This document shows positions 22,285-33,188 of a DNA stretch of 64,000 nt, piece by piece. Numbering within the stretch: position 1 is the first letter of the stretch; each line of letters starts with the position of its first letter. The DNA comes from Astrothelium macrocarpum (lineage: Eukaryota > Ascomycota > Dothideomycetes > Trypetheliales > Trypetheliaceae): positions 186,001-250,000 of the forward strand of contig JAGEMR010000031.1 of assembly GCA_021030915.1 (NCBI GenBank), read 5' to 3'. The notes below the pieces were generated by a model that was given only the letters and a program-made list of their open reading frames with translations, was not told the DNA's origin and made no database searches. A program made the position numbers and the translations under genes.

Positions 22285-24109
22285 TCAGCGGACAACATGT
22301 TCCCCTCGAACCATCTGTTCGGCGTCTGCTCTTCGGGCAGCTTGACCTCGATAGTCCCAATGTCCTCTAAGAAGCCAGTCCGCGGCAATGATGAGACAGA
22401 CTATAGCGTAGACTACGGACACATAATTCATCGTGCCAGCCGTGACAGGCATAGAATCTGTTCGAACGATTAATTTTATGAGATGCCAAAGATGATACCC
22501 AAAACGTGGGATTGTGGCAAAGACAGATAACTTACACGGGAAGCTGAACATGATGAAGGTGAAAACCGTCCACACCAGTAGTACTATGTTAGAAAACAAA
22601 CCAAATGAGCCCAGCCAAAAAGGACCATGCTTGATGTTGTTGCGACCTTTCGCAAGAAGGCATATAACAGGTATGGAGTAGGAGATGTAAAGGAGGACAA
22701 GTTGCGCAGAAATCACGCTGTCATGACGTACCAAATTAGCACATAACGGCTCCATGCTTAATCATTCATCTCAAATGCCAACAGAAGGCACTCACCTGTT
22801 GAGTGCAGTGGAGGAGCCTAAGTATAGACACCCAATGAGCGCTACGAGGACGCAAGTGACTAAATGTGCTGGGATGGGCAGGTCGCAACCTGGAGTAATC
22901 TTGCTCAACCATTGATGACCTGGGATACCTCTGTCCCTCGCAAAGCTCCAGCATAGCCGGCTTTGCCACGTGTGACACGCAATCAGACAGCCGAGCCCTG
23001 TTACAATGACCAAAGCCTCCAACGCAATGGCACCTGCAGTACTGGTCGCTGCATTCTTCAAGAGTTGCAAGAATGGGACATCAGTAGCTGAGTCAACGAG
23101 ACCATTGAAGTCTCCTACGACACTGAAGAACATGCTTATGCTCCAAAACCAGCTAGTCACGAAACCAATGGCAACAGTCCCCATTATCGCAATCGGAACC
23201 ATGCGCTCTGGTTTCTGAACTTCCTCTGCCAAATGCGTCGCACAATCCAGGCAGGAAAAACACCAATTGGGACCAACAAGGCCAACGATGAATGCAATGC
23301 CGCTTGATGACCAGCCGGTGTTATTGATAAAGGTGGCAAAGACGAATTTGGCATGTTGATGAGTCGGGGCAACTGCAGGAACAGCGATCATAGTTACTGC
23401 AAAAGAGATGAGCGAACACCAAAGTGTCGCTTGCCCAATCATTGGTAGAAAACGTCCGTAGGTGTTGAAGAAGAAACAAAAGAGATTCGACATCTGGTAG
23501 GCCACAACAACATGCCAAGGTTTAACGATGCTACCGTGCGTAATGTCAGCTTCAACGCCCTCGTTCCTAACAGGTTTAATGTCGCGCAAGGTATACTAAC
23601 AACTCCGGATGGCCCAACTGATAGCATCCGACAAGGGCGCTCCCCGTCGACAGCGAGACACTCGCGCTTGTGAAAATACTTCCAGCCCAGGAAAACCAGC
23701 CGGTCAAGTAGCTCGCAAAATTGGCATACTTCCTTGGAGCCAATTCATTGGTCCAAAAATATTGGCCGCCTGCGCTCGGAAGTGCGCTTGACAGTTCGCT
23801 CAGGCTGACACCCACACACACACCAACCAAGGCCATGAAAATAAGGCCATAGATGACGAGTACAGGACCACCCGAACTAATAGCAGTGGCAAGACCCAGC
23901 GCAATTCCAAGCCAAGAATTTGTCAAAGAAAAGCTAACGCCGAGGACAGCCCATACACTAAAATTGCGTTTCACATCTTGAGTGTAGCCCAATTCTGCGA
24001 GCTTCAAGGCGTCGGCGTCAAACAACTTTTCGTCGTAGGAGTCATTATCCGTTACTGTTAGACCGCGAGTGACGGGATTGGACTTCTCATCTAAGTTGAT
24101 GTTATCCAT
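22285..24109 (-). CDS. APC-family amino acid/GABA/choline permease
   Basis: Four exons on the minus strand: 23601-24109, 22796-23530, 22536-22717 and 22285-22457, giving 532 residues. The first donor is the less common GTTAGT; using it joins HPEF to IVKPWHVVV, as in relatives. Conserved APC features are the N-terminal ELGYTQDVKRNFSVW, the first membrane segment with SFSLTNSWLG, and later CLDCATHLAEEV and GRNNIKHGPFWLG. About twelve membrane segments are visible. Relatives include yeast UGA4 and fungal choline permeases, which import GABA, choline or other amines with protons. In this setting it may import the nitrogen-containing part of the substrate (inference). Confidence 0.9.
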
Positions 24110-25742
24110 GATGCGTTCACGGGTACAGCCGGCGCGAAGAAGCAGCGAGGCTGATCCAGTCCGATATTAGTTTTTCTTTGGTGGCCGTCAAGGTAAGAAG
24201 GAAATGCAAGAGGCAACCCAAAATTCGAAACGCTGGAGGGGTTATATAACACCGGTGAACTGCTTAAATCTCTTTGGCCCCCGAAACTCTCTTGAATTTA
24301 AAGAAAATGTAGGATACACGTAGGGCGGAGCATGCTATGCATTAAAACACTAATAGCGCCCAAGGCAGGTCCAGAAAGTCGCACTCACCATACAAGTCTG
24401 GCTCGTCGTTATGAAGGACAATCGGGCGTGGGTGTCGATTTGGAGTTACCTTAACTATGTCATCACCCTACGGGCTTGTGCAGCAGTCAGCATATCAGTC
24501 AGGAATAGATAGCCTGATAAGGAAAGAGATGGGAGGAATCTGCAGTCGAGCACCGCCAATCAACAGACTCGGGATGAAATCTAGGCACGTCTTGCCCCTT
24601 AACTTATTAGCTGTCCAATCGACGCCTCATTCTTATCAAATTACTGGGCGTCCATGCAAGTTTTTCTTGGTAGCTTTTGCTATCTTCGACGCCCTATGCA
24701 CCGCATGATGTCGTGCCTTGCGATTAACGACAAGAATCGTTCAGTTGCGGTCGTTGCCCGCAAAATCATCGTGGCGTGAAGATGTGATGAGATTAGAGAA
24801 AAAAAAAAGTTTGATCTCTTCCCCGCTTTCAATGCCGCACGGACACCCTTGCTCCAGTCGAACCAGCTGACATGATGACACTCATAAACAAACTCCAATT
24901 CAAAAGCCTTGAAGTCGAAACGTTGCTCAGGTCTCCGTACATAGCTGATTTCTTCAACACCACTGGTGTCTTGTGATCCCGAGCCCCGAGCCCCGAGGAC
25001 CGCACCGAGTACCCGTCTGCTGTTACTAAATCTCCGGCCCAGTTGATCAACCCAATCAATCAATCTGGCAGCGAATCACATATTTGATTTTAGCAATCAA
25101 TGCGAAGTTCAATTCAATTGTTGAACAAGTTCGCTTTGCTGGGTGAAGTTCCAGATCCGATACGAAATCCGTATGCTCCCGATTCACAACACCAAGCTCA
25201 ATACCTAGACTAAACCACGGCACAATTACATCATAGGGGAAGTTTTCTGCCCGTGCCTCAGTGCCAGCACATTCAGCACTATAGGTACGGTACAAACTGT
25301 CTCTCCTTTTACTTCAACAATAATCTCACCGCCTTCAATTAATCTACTTCCAATTGGTTCTTTCCCGTTCAGATTAATTTCTGTGTAAAATTTGCTTTAT
25401 GTCATGCGTCGCATCCGCCATCGTTTGTGTCTGGAGAGATCGATAGCTGCTGTTCATAGTGGACACTTTTGTCACCTCCAAAAGCAAATCTTCTTACAAT
25501 GTATTCTCGGGAAGAAACATGCATCATTTGACTCACTGACGTTTGCCGCCTTACTTCACCGAAGCACTCCTGGGCACGCCTACCTGCGGGGCACTGCAAT
25601 TATACAGAGTGAGCCAGCCGATCTCGGCGGGGTACACATTCACTTAAATTGATTAGATCTGATAAAGAATTAGAAAGTTCAACTTTCTCACTAGCGAAGC
25701 ATCTCATTCTATTTTGATACTATTCCCATAAGGATCCGCACC
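24110..25742. promoter_or_regulatory. Divergent promoter region between permease and decarboxylase genes
   Basis: 1.6 kb without a supported gene separates two outward-facing starts. A compact direct repeat, three copies of CCCGAG spaced seven bases apart, lies at about 24979-24998, with a further CCGAG at about 25005. These could be binding sites for a regulator, but I cannot link them to a known factor. Confidence 0.4.
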
Positions 25743-26747
25743 ATGACATCCAAAGTTCCTCTTTCGTTTGCCTGCGGAGGCTATGACCGCATGACAGCTC
25801 TTTTTACTGGCGAGGTTAAACCGGCTGGTATTGATCTTAACTACATTACTATCCAACACCCCCGCGATGTATTTGACCGGATGCAAGGTGGTCATGAATT
25901 CGACTGCAGTGAAATGTCATCCAGCGAGTATATCTGCCGCTACGCCGCAGGCGAACGCTTCTTCACAGCCCTACCTGTCTTTCCTAGCAGAGTCTTCAGG
26001 CATGGCTTCATTGCAGTGAACTCCGATATTGTCAAAACTCCAAAGGATTTGGAAGGTAAGAAAGTTGGGGTTCAATTATACACAATGACTGCAGCAGTGT
26101 GGATTCGGGGTTTGCTAGCACAGGAAGGCGTCGATCTATCCAAAATCGAATGGGTTGAGGGCGCAATGGAAGGACCTGGAACACATGGCAAGCCAACTGT
26201 ACTGCCACCTTTTAAGCCTATAAAAATCGGCCCGAATAAGTCACAGACGAAATCGCTTTCGGATCTTCTCGCGGATGGTGAGATCGCTGCGACAATTGGC
26301 GCTGACCTTCCGGACAATTTTGGCAAGGCAGCCAACGTCAAGCGACTCTTTCCGGATTTCAAAGAAGCCGAGAAAAAGTACTACAAGGACCATGGACTGT
26401 TTCCGATCATGCATCTTGTCTGCATCAAGCGATCCCTCGTCGAGAAACATCCCTGGATCCCAACCTCTCTATACGAAGCATTGAACAAATCCAAAAATCT
26501 AGCTCTCCAACGAATGAAATTCCTTGGGTCTTTGCGCTATATGCTGCCATGGCTTCCCAGTGAGCTTGATGAGATAGAGGACGTATTCAAAGATACTGAC
26601 GGCGATCCGTGGCCGTATGGTATCGAGGTAAACCGCAGGACATTGGAGACTCTGGTACGGTTTTTGTGGGAGCAAGGGATGATTGAGAAGCAGCCGACTG
26701 TTGATGAGTTGTTCGAAACTATGAGACCGGCGCAATGGGATATTTGA
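25743..26747 (+). CDS. 4,5-dihydroxyphthalate decarboxylase-like protein
   Basis: A single exon of 334 codons. The start is clear: it opens with MTSKVPLSFACGGYDRMTAL, and the segment on to HPRDVFDRM is the typical N-terminus of this family. Later landmarks are EFDCSEMSSSEYI, FPSRVFRHG and GKKVGVQLYTMTAAVWIRGLL. The fold is that of NMT1/THI5-like substrate-binding proteins, and the length equals that of bacterial phthalate-pathway decarboxylases. The known reaction removes a carboxyl from 4,5-dihydroxyphthalate to give protocatechuate. Whether this fungal member uses that substrate is unknown; a related aromatic acid is possible. It has no signal peptide, so it should be cytosolic. The lack of introns and its bacterial look are compatible with transfer, but not proof. 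Confidence 0.85.
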   Translation: MTSKVPLSFACGGYDRMTALFTGEVKPAGIDLNYITIQHPRDVFDRMQGGHEFDCSEMSSSEYICRYAAGERFFTALPVFPSRVFRHGFIAVNSDIVKTPKDLEGKKVGVQLYTMTAAVWIRGLLAQEGVDLSKIEWVEGAMEGPGTHGKPTVLPPFKPIKIGPNKSQTKSLSDLLADGEIAATIGADLPDNFGKAANVKRLFPDFKEAEKKYYKDHGLFPIMHLVCIKRSLVEKHPWIPTSLYEALNKSKNLALQRMKFLGSLRYMLPWLPSELDEIEDVFKDTDGDPWPYGIEVNRRTLETLVRFLWEQGMIEKQPTVDELFETMRPAQWDI

Positions 26748-27527
26748 AGCAAGCCAGGTTTCACTTCGAAAGAAGCGCGACAGTTGCACCCGACTGCGCA
26801 AGCTATAGACATCTTCAACTGTGGACATCGATGAAGATCTCTCGAGCCCCTCGGTCAACTCACTGCAAGTCCTTCAATGGCGCTCGCAGCCTTGATTCTG
26901 CCAGGGCAGTCGCTTGCGACTAATAGAAGCTCCTTTAGAGGCTCGGTTCGACCGGAACAAGATCATTATCTCGTTCGTATGTGTTTCTAGATCTCTTGGC
27001 TTTCTCCGCATTTCATTCGGAGCCGTTTAAGTTTGCCAGAACGTCATTTAAATAGAGTTTGGTATTGAAACACCATAGACTGTACAAACTAAATCATCAG
27101 ACACAATGTTGGAAGGGAGAGTGAATGCGGAGTCGTTGTTGGATGTTTGACAAACGTTAGACGGAAAATCTCAAAAGTAAAAGTTCTCAATAATAGAAAT
27201 TGCACTTTCATGCAGTATCATTTGATCAATGTTGCTGCATTAGACATCGATTACCGCATGTCAACAAAAGTCTATCGCTTCGGCAATAACACAAAATCGA
27301 TAGCTGTGCTTCAAGCTTTTACGCGAGCAAAAACCTAATTAGAGTGGCTCAATGCTTTAGTCAACATGTATAGGTATAGCGAATTAGACATAGACTACAT
27401 CATTAGTCGGTTTGTGAACAAGTGGAGAATGGACGCCTCCCATGCCGTGGATGTTAAGGATCGAAATAATGTTCAAAGATGAGTTGGTACGAGCAAGCCG
27501 AAGTAACTTCGATCAAGATAGCATTTA
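26748..27527. other. Intergenic region with no supported gene
   Basis: About 780 bases between convergent 3' ends. AT-rich short frames only; nothing recognised. Confidence 0.4.
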
Positions 27528-29131
27528 TTAAAGTTTCGAAAGGAGATTTCTCGATTGCCATATACGGGAGCTGCTCGACTCCCACTTTGTCGGGAGGAGC
27601 TTTTCCAGTTCCGAAGTGTTTAGCCAGGACATGTCTCCACGCACCTCGTTGAGATTAGTGATCCCACATAATCGCATCGCAGTTTCGATTTCATCCCGAA
27701 GAACTGTGGTAAGAACAGTAAATTAGCGCTGCCTCTGACAGACATCATTGAGAACTTGGCCTACTTGAAGCTGCTGCTTCGACGCCTTCTTGTCCGTAAC
27801 TGACGGAACACTGAAAGGGGCGGCCGACCCCAACCCCTCTGGCACCAAGGCAGACTGCCTTGAGCACATCAGATCCTCTCCTCACACCGCCATCGACGAA
27901 GACCTCCATCTTATCGAAGACCTCGGGGCAGTCTCTTCGAATCTCCAAAAGGACGACAACCGTACCGGGAGAGCCGTCCAGCGCACGGCCTCCGTGATTT
28001 GAAACGACAATCCCAGCGCAATCCATTTCCAAGGCAATCTTGGCATCTGCAGCGGACTGAATACCTTTGACGATGATGGGCAGTTTTGTGTGCTTGCGGA
28101 CCCAAGCAAGATCCTCCCATGATAGAGCCGGGTCAATGAAAGATCCGGTTTGGCGAGCTAAACCTCCACCCTTTTGATCGACACGCGATTGTGAGTTCTG
28201 GGTGTATGCTGGCATTTCTTGTTGTGCACGTATGCGCTCGTCAGCTTCACGTTTGGACACAACGGCAAGGTCCGCAGTAACGAAAATGGCTTTGATTTGC
28301 TTCAGACTATTTACTCTCTGCAGCAATGCTTCGGACTTGTGACGTTGCTTATCAACGTACAGCTGAAAGAAGAAGGACTTGGTCTCTAGTGCCGAAGCAA
28401 CAATTTCTTCAATGTCAAACGAGGAGGTGGTGGAAACACAGTGGATAATACCGCTTGATGCAGCGCCAGCCCCGAGCGCTTTCTCGCCTTCCGGGCCAGC
28501 GGTCTTGGCAATGCCCATTGGACAGATCCATACTGGCATGGATACATCGCAGCCAAGCATTTGGGATTCGATCGAAGGGCTGGAAACATCCCTCATTACC
28601 CGTGGTCGAAACCAAAGTTTCTGCCACGACAACTTGTTTGCATTGAGCGACAAGAGATCATTCGAAGCACCAGAGATGTATGCCTGAGCCTTCTGTGATC
28701 CTGTCTTCTCAAAAGCACGCTCAAAGTCATCTAGATTGATGATTGAGGATAGTGGTGGCTTCTCATTTGGCGCAGATTGCGAGACGAGTTCTTCTCTCTG
28801 AGCGTTTAGCCATGTCTCGGTGACTGTGCTCTCGTCGAGCAATCCCTTCTTTTCCGAGGCCGAGAGCTCCTTCTCAATCAGATTCTCGGCATGAAACTGA
28901 TTATAGGTGGCTGAGCCATCCTTGCCGGCGTATTTGTAGACCACTGTGTATTCCGGTAAATGCAACTTGTCAGTGAGGTGAATACAAATAGAACTCACTT
29001 TCAGGTCCCCCGGGATGGTTTGGTGCAAAAGCAGTCAGGTCATAGACCTTTCCATTGACCACAATCCAGCAGTCAGTTGTTTTGGCATGTTTAGCGATTT
29101 CAGCAACCGGAACTTTGCCTTGTGAGGCCAT
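27528..29131 (-). CDS. FMN-dependent 2-hydroxyacid dehydrogenase with cytochrome b5 domain (flavocytochrome b2-like)
   Basis: Exons on the minus strand: 28999-29131, 27765-28943 and 27528-27703, giving 495 residues. Residues 1-75 form a cytochrome b5 domain with the heme motif HPGG and a second His in FHAEN. The FMN barrel follows: YISGASNDLLSLNAN, MPVWICPMGIAKTAGPEGE, and the catalytic segments IVVSNHGGRALDGSPG and VDGGVRRGSDVLKA. These are the hallmarks of yeast L-lactate dehydrogenase (CYB2), which passes electrons to cytochrome c. No mitochondrial presequence precedes the b5 domain, so it may be cytosolic, and the substrate may be another 2-hydroxyacid such as mandelate. Joining the exons restores the C-terminal ILRDEIETAMRLCGI. 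Confidence 0.9.
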
Positions 29132-30040
29132 TTCGGTTTGAATTGAGTCAATTGAAGTAGAAAGGAAGGATCACTGGGGTCCAAATTTTATAGAAGGTCA
29201 ATCCCTAGTCCCTTCTTTTTTCTTTCCGTCCAGCTCAGAATATATGACGGTAGTGTATGGTGGGGTTGAAGGCGGGGCAGTGTCGTCGAGGAAGTGAGCA
29301 ATCGGGTGTTCGGACGGCGAAAGAATTAAGTTATTCTTCATTCCCGGCATTTCGTCAGAACTCCTACCACACCTGCTTTTCCAATGCTACCTTTGGAGGA
29401 TCTCTATAGCCGCTTCCATACTGTTCGAAGCAATGGCTCAATGAATCGTTAATACCTTGTACTGTATGGCGGTAAGAGTTGCAGCTCTCATGTTGCATGA
29501 CCTCAGATAATTTGTCGAAAAGCCTTCCTATCTACTGGTGGTAGCCGTCCACTATCAGCCCAGCCTGCCAGGCGACATCGGTGGTTGCAACAAGAAATGC
29601 CCCCCACGACCGCGAGATATACAACCGCCGTAGGCCTCATACGGAAGACCCATAGCATTCCAAGCCATTGGAGCCCATCAATAATCCATCAAGAAAAATG
29701 TCCTAAGAACTCTTTGCTCCTTATTGCTGAGGGTCTCCCTATGAGGCGTGTGCATAAATACTGCTCTCTTCCTTGATTAGAAGAATGTCGTTCCGCGTCT
29801 ATGCAGCCCCTGCTTTTAGAAGATTGAAACGGCAAAGTCAATTAATGAGTAACATCAGGCGGAGCTTTCAACTCATCAGCCTGTTCATCTGGATCTGTGT
29901 TCTAGGCAAGTCCAGTGTAGCACTGTAACAATATCAGATTTCGTCATGGAAATAAGGACCTCGTCATATTTTTTCCGCAAAGACACAACCTAAGGTACCT
30001 ACACCTAGATGCATCACCCAAGATGATCCGTGATTTCCGC
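29132..30040. other. Intergenic region with no supported gene
   Basis: About 900 bases upstream of the dehydrogenase and downstream of the amidohydrolase; presumably the dehydrogenase promoter. One 63-codon frame (29585-29776) has no recognisable feature. Confidence 0.4.
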
Positions 30041-31504
30041 TTACAGTTCAGGTCCGATTTTCATGCCCGGTTTTTTCAATAGGAGACCACCTTTCCAAAC
30101 GTGAGTTATATTTTCGGCTTTCGAGAAGACTTCGATATCGTCAAGCGGGTTCTTAGATAATGCTATGATATCAGCATCGAATCCTTCCCTAATTTGTCCA
30201 GACTTTGGTGCCATCTTTGGCCCTAGTGTGAGGGGCCCCTTTGAGGTCGCGGCTTCAATGGCTTCCAGAGGTGTCATGCCAGCTTCAACTGCATATTTCA
30301 ATTCTTGACCGTCGTTACCATGGCTCAAATCATTATTGGGCACACTGATGCCCAGATCTGTTCCCAACGCAATGCTAACTCCTTGTTTCACTGCCAAAGC
30401 ATAAGCTTTTCCATGATATTTTGCCGTCTCCAAAATCTTTTTGTAGCTCTCCGGACTTAATAGTTCAGGGTGCTTCACAGCATTCGCGACTATCGTCCTT
30501 GTCGCCACTAAAATCGCACCCTTTTCTTTCATCATGTCACATACCTCTTCATCCAAATACGTCCCGTGCTCAATCGTCTTCACTCCAGCCTTGAGACACT
30601 GCATTATTCCTGCCTTGCCATGGCAATGCGCTGCCACAATCCGTTCCGCTCGCTCCGCTTCCTCAACCATTGCTTCCAATTCCTCCATGGCGAATTCTGC
30701 ATGATGTGGATCGTCTATTGAGCTCATCACGCCTCCGGTCCCCGCAACCTTGATCACCTTTGCACCCCTTCGAATGCACTGCCGCACTGCCTTCCTGCAT
30801 TCCGCAACCCCATCCACCACCCGTAGCGGCGTTCCGCGCTCGATTGCATCATGTACCCACGCTTCAGGCATGTTGTGCGCATCCCCATGGCCCGCTGTGG
30901 GCGACATCATCGTCACGCTTGGATAGATATTCGGCCCCACGAGCTGACCCTCACTAATGCCTCGCGCCAACTCTGCACCGTACCCACCTACTTCGCGCAC
31001 CGATGTGAAGCCTGCGTTCAAAGTACGCATGGCATCGATGGCTATGCGAGCGCCAGCCAGAGCTGGTGGGGTGAGGACGATCTCTTCGGCGCTATAGCGC
31101 GTTTTGCCAAAGTAGTGGACATGGCAGTCCCAGAGACCAGGAAGCAAGACGGGGACAGTGGTGCTGGGAATAAGAGAAGAGACGCTGTGAGCATGAAAGG
31201 AAGCTGTCGGGGTGATGGAGTGAATGAGAGAACCTTTGATTATGACGGTCACGTCACTGCTGGGTTCCCCCTGACCGGGAATCAAAAGTTTGGCATGTAT
31301 GGCATGCATGTGAGAGCACATGTCGCTATCATTTTCTTCAATAGTTTTGAAGGCAGATGAAGAAATTGATTGAACGGGTAACGTGTATATATTAGAGTTA
31401 CGAGTCATTTTGATCCTGTATTGAGAACTTGGAGAAATGGAGATGTTCAAAGATGGAATACGAGAGGCTTGCTTAAAGACCAGAACGGCCAGCTTCGAAC
31501 CCAC
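30041..31504 (-). CDS. Metal-dependent amidohydrolase, ochratoxinase/Xaa-Pro dipeptidase-like
   Basis: Single exon, 487 codons from the first ATG; the ATG at 31408 (455 residues) is an equally good start, because the conserved part begins only at IHAKLLIPGQGEP. All metal-site residues of the amidohydrolase superfamily are present: HVH in LPGLWDCHVHYFG, the probable carboxylated Lys in GAKVIKVAGTGGV, His in AAHCHGKAG, His in KTIEHGTYLDEE and Asp in ALGTDLG. The order and spacing match the fungal ochratoxinase group, which cleaves amide bonds to amino acids. The natural substrate is unknown. In this block it could release an aromatic acid from an amide conjugate (inference). No signal peptide is evident. 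Confidence 0.87.
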   Translation of the reverse strand: MGSKLAVLVFKQASRIPSLNISISPSSQYRIKMTRNSNIYTLPVQSISSSAFKTIEENDSDMCSHMHAIHAKLLIPGQGEPSSDVTVIIKGSLIHSITPTASFHAHSVSSLIPSTTVPVLLPGLWDCHVHYFGKTRYSAEEIVLTPPALAGARIAIDAMRTLNAGFTSVREVGGYGAELARGISEGQLVGPNIYPSVTMMSPTAGHGDAHNMPEAWVHDAIERGTPLRVVDGVAECRKAVRQCIRRGAKVIKVAGTGGVMSSIDDPHHAEFAMEELEAMVEEAERAERIVAAHCHGKAGIMQCLKAGVKTIEHGTYLDEEVCDMMKEKGAILVATRTIVANAVKHPELLSPESYKKILETAKYHGKAYALAVKQGVSIALGTDLGISVPNNDLSHGNDGQELKYAVEAGMTPLEAIEAATSKGPLTLGPKMAPKSGQIREGFDADIIALSKNPLDDIEVFSKAENITHVWKGGLLLKKPGMKIGPEL

Positions 31505-31693
31505 CTGCTCGATTGCAATCTTTTCCGGTGAGGATTCAAAGATCTACCTTGCATAATCAAATCTGGGCGGGGAGTGCGTGGGTGCGAAAAGGGGCGTGTC
31601 TGCAACCTACTGCGGGGACACAAGTCTGTCCCTGTGCCGTCGAAACTGCTGAAACCAATCTTCCACAAGATTTGCCAACGACCTTGTGCTACA
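31505..31693. promoter_or_regulatory. Short bidirectional promoter
   Basis: Only 189 bases (286 if the downstream amidohydrolase start is used) separate the outward-facing amidohydrolase and F-box-like genes, so they may share a promoter. Confidence 0.4.
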
Positions 31694-32710
31694 ATGGCGG
31701 ACCTCACACCCATCATAGGACGAGGTAAAATCCGGTCCAAGCAATGTTTACAGTTGATCAAGCAGCGCAAACGAATGTTGTCTCAAGACAAGCCTGACAA
31801 AGACCGCGTCAGCAAGCGCCGCAAGACCGAAAAGACTCGTCCACGCCTGGAGAAGCTCCCCGTAGAGTTGCTTCAGAAGATATGCATCTACAGTCTGGAG
31901 ATAAATTTTGCCTTGGCATCGCCTCAATTAGTGAGAAAGCTCTCCAACAGACATGTTTACTCGCGCTTCTGCTTCCAAGCGTTTTTCAAGAATGACTATT
32001 TCCTGCTAGATCCGGATACAGACTACACTGATCAAGCATTAGCAGATGTGGGATTTAGCCGAACAGAGTACCAAGCAGTAAGCAAGGACGCCACCTTACA
32101 GTCAGATATCCTCAAGCGGAAATGGCTGACCTGGGATCTCTACCGTGAATACCTCCAAAATGCGTTTCGAGCAAGCATGCAAGGTTATAGAAGTTGGATC
32201 TCACAGGGAAAAAAGCCTCAGAAACGTCAATCGGAGAATTCAGAGCCACTGAGTGAAGAATCCATACATCAAAGGAGGTTGGAAGAACCCCGATCGATAG
32301 ACCTTGACGCTGGAGACCTGACTGTACGCCAAGAACCCGAATATCGCTGGTTCAGACTCCTTCCAACCTGTCAGATACCCGAAAAACTTCTGCGCACACC
32401 TTTTACCCACGCCCAATTTGCATTTCTGAAAACACTGGTTCGCGCAGGCGCCGTGGTGGACTGGTATGGCAGTGCGGCCGGTGAGCTAGCAGAGGCAGCC
32501 CTAGAATACGCAATTGAGGAGGGTAAAGCAGATGCTCTACGACTACTTTTGCACGAAGCAATTGGCATCCCCTGGCATGAGAGATACTTGGAACAGGCGT
32601 ATACAGAGCAAGCACGGCAGCCCAAGAAAGATTACGAGCCCATATTAATACAGCTGAAGGAGAGAAGGGCGCTTCACGAACGTCAGCTTCGTGGAGGAAA
32701 TGTCTCATAG
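31694..32710 (+). CDS. F-box-like hypothetical protein
   Basis: Single exon. The frame is open from 31574, but I start at 31694, where the context is ACAATGG and a basic leader begins (MADLTPIIGRGKIRSK), giving 338 residues. After a Lys/Arg-rich nuclear-targeting-like stretch (KRRKTEKTRPR), residues of the type RLEKLPVELLQKICIYSLE fit the first helices of an F-box, the SKP1-binding element of SCF ubiquitin ligases. No substrate-binding repeats are evident. The C-terminal part is helical, and AALEYAIEEGKADALRLLL is ankyrin-like. This arrangement is common among uncharacterised fungal proteins. F-box assignment is from pattern only. Confidence 0.7.
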   Translation: MADLTPIIGRGKIRSKQCLQLIKQRKRMLSQDKPDKDRVSKRRKTEKTRPRLEKLPVELLQKICIYSLEINFALASPQLVRKLSNRHVYSRFCFQAFFKNDYFLLDPDTDYTDQALADVGFSRTEYQAVSKDATLQSDILKRKWLTWDLYREYLQNAFRASMQGYRSWISQGKKPQKRQSENSEPLSEESIHQRRLEEPRSIDLDAGDLTVRQEPEYRWFRLLPTCQIPEKLLRTPFTHAQFAFLKTLVRAGAVVDWYGSAAGELAEAALEYAIEEGKADALRLLLHEAIGIPWHERYLEQAYTEQARQPKKDYEPILIQLKERRALHERQLRGGNVS

Positions 32711-33188
32711 ACTAAAGTCGTTTACAATTGTAAGATACATCATAGCTTTACGCGACGATGAAGACCGAGTCAAAAGGGAATAATGATAATATTCGCAAAA
32801 TCAGAAGACGTATGCTCTCCTTCTCTTGAAGACATATCCGGATGTGGTCGTGGTTGATTGTGCCAGTTGCATTTTGAGTACATTAAAGCTGTGGCGGCAT
32901 TCCTCGGCTGCTATTTTAGCAATTCCGTCTCCAGTCATTGTGCAGTTGGCACAAAGTTCAATTTCTCTCCTGAGTCGCCAAGTAATGAGAGCTAATGCGA
33001 GGCTAAGTAATGATGCATATGGACATCCGTCTCAAGCAAGCCACGACAACGCCAAGCTTCCAGGCTGCAGCTGTGCCGCAGATACCGGACAGAAGATGTT
33101 TAAATGGTCTTCGTTGTTCTGGCATTTCTACAACTGTCTTTCTCTGGTCCGGATCAATTTGTTCATTCCAATCTCGCCGTCGTGGATC
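32711..33188. other. Intergenic region
   Basis: About 480 bases. The reading frame of the next gene is open back to about 32826, but this upstream part has no domain and starts poorly, so I read it as 5' leader and promoter. Confidence 0.35.

Noticed and set aside
26930..26975. GGTTCGA-like sequence resembling a tRNA T-arm
   Set aside because: No matching anticodon stem or acceptor stem could be folded around it. I found no convincing tRNA or rRNA anywhere in the window.
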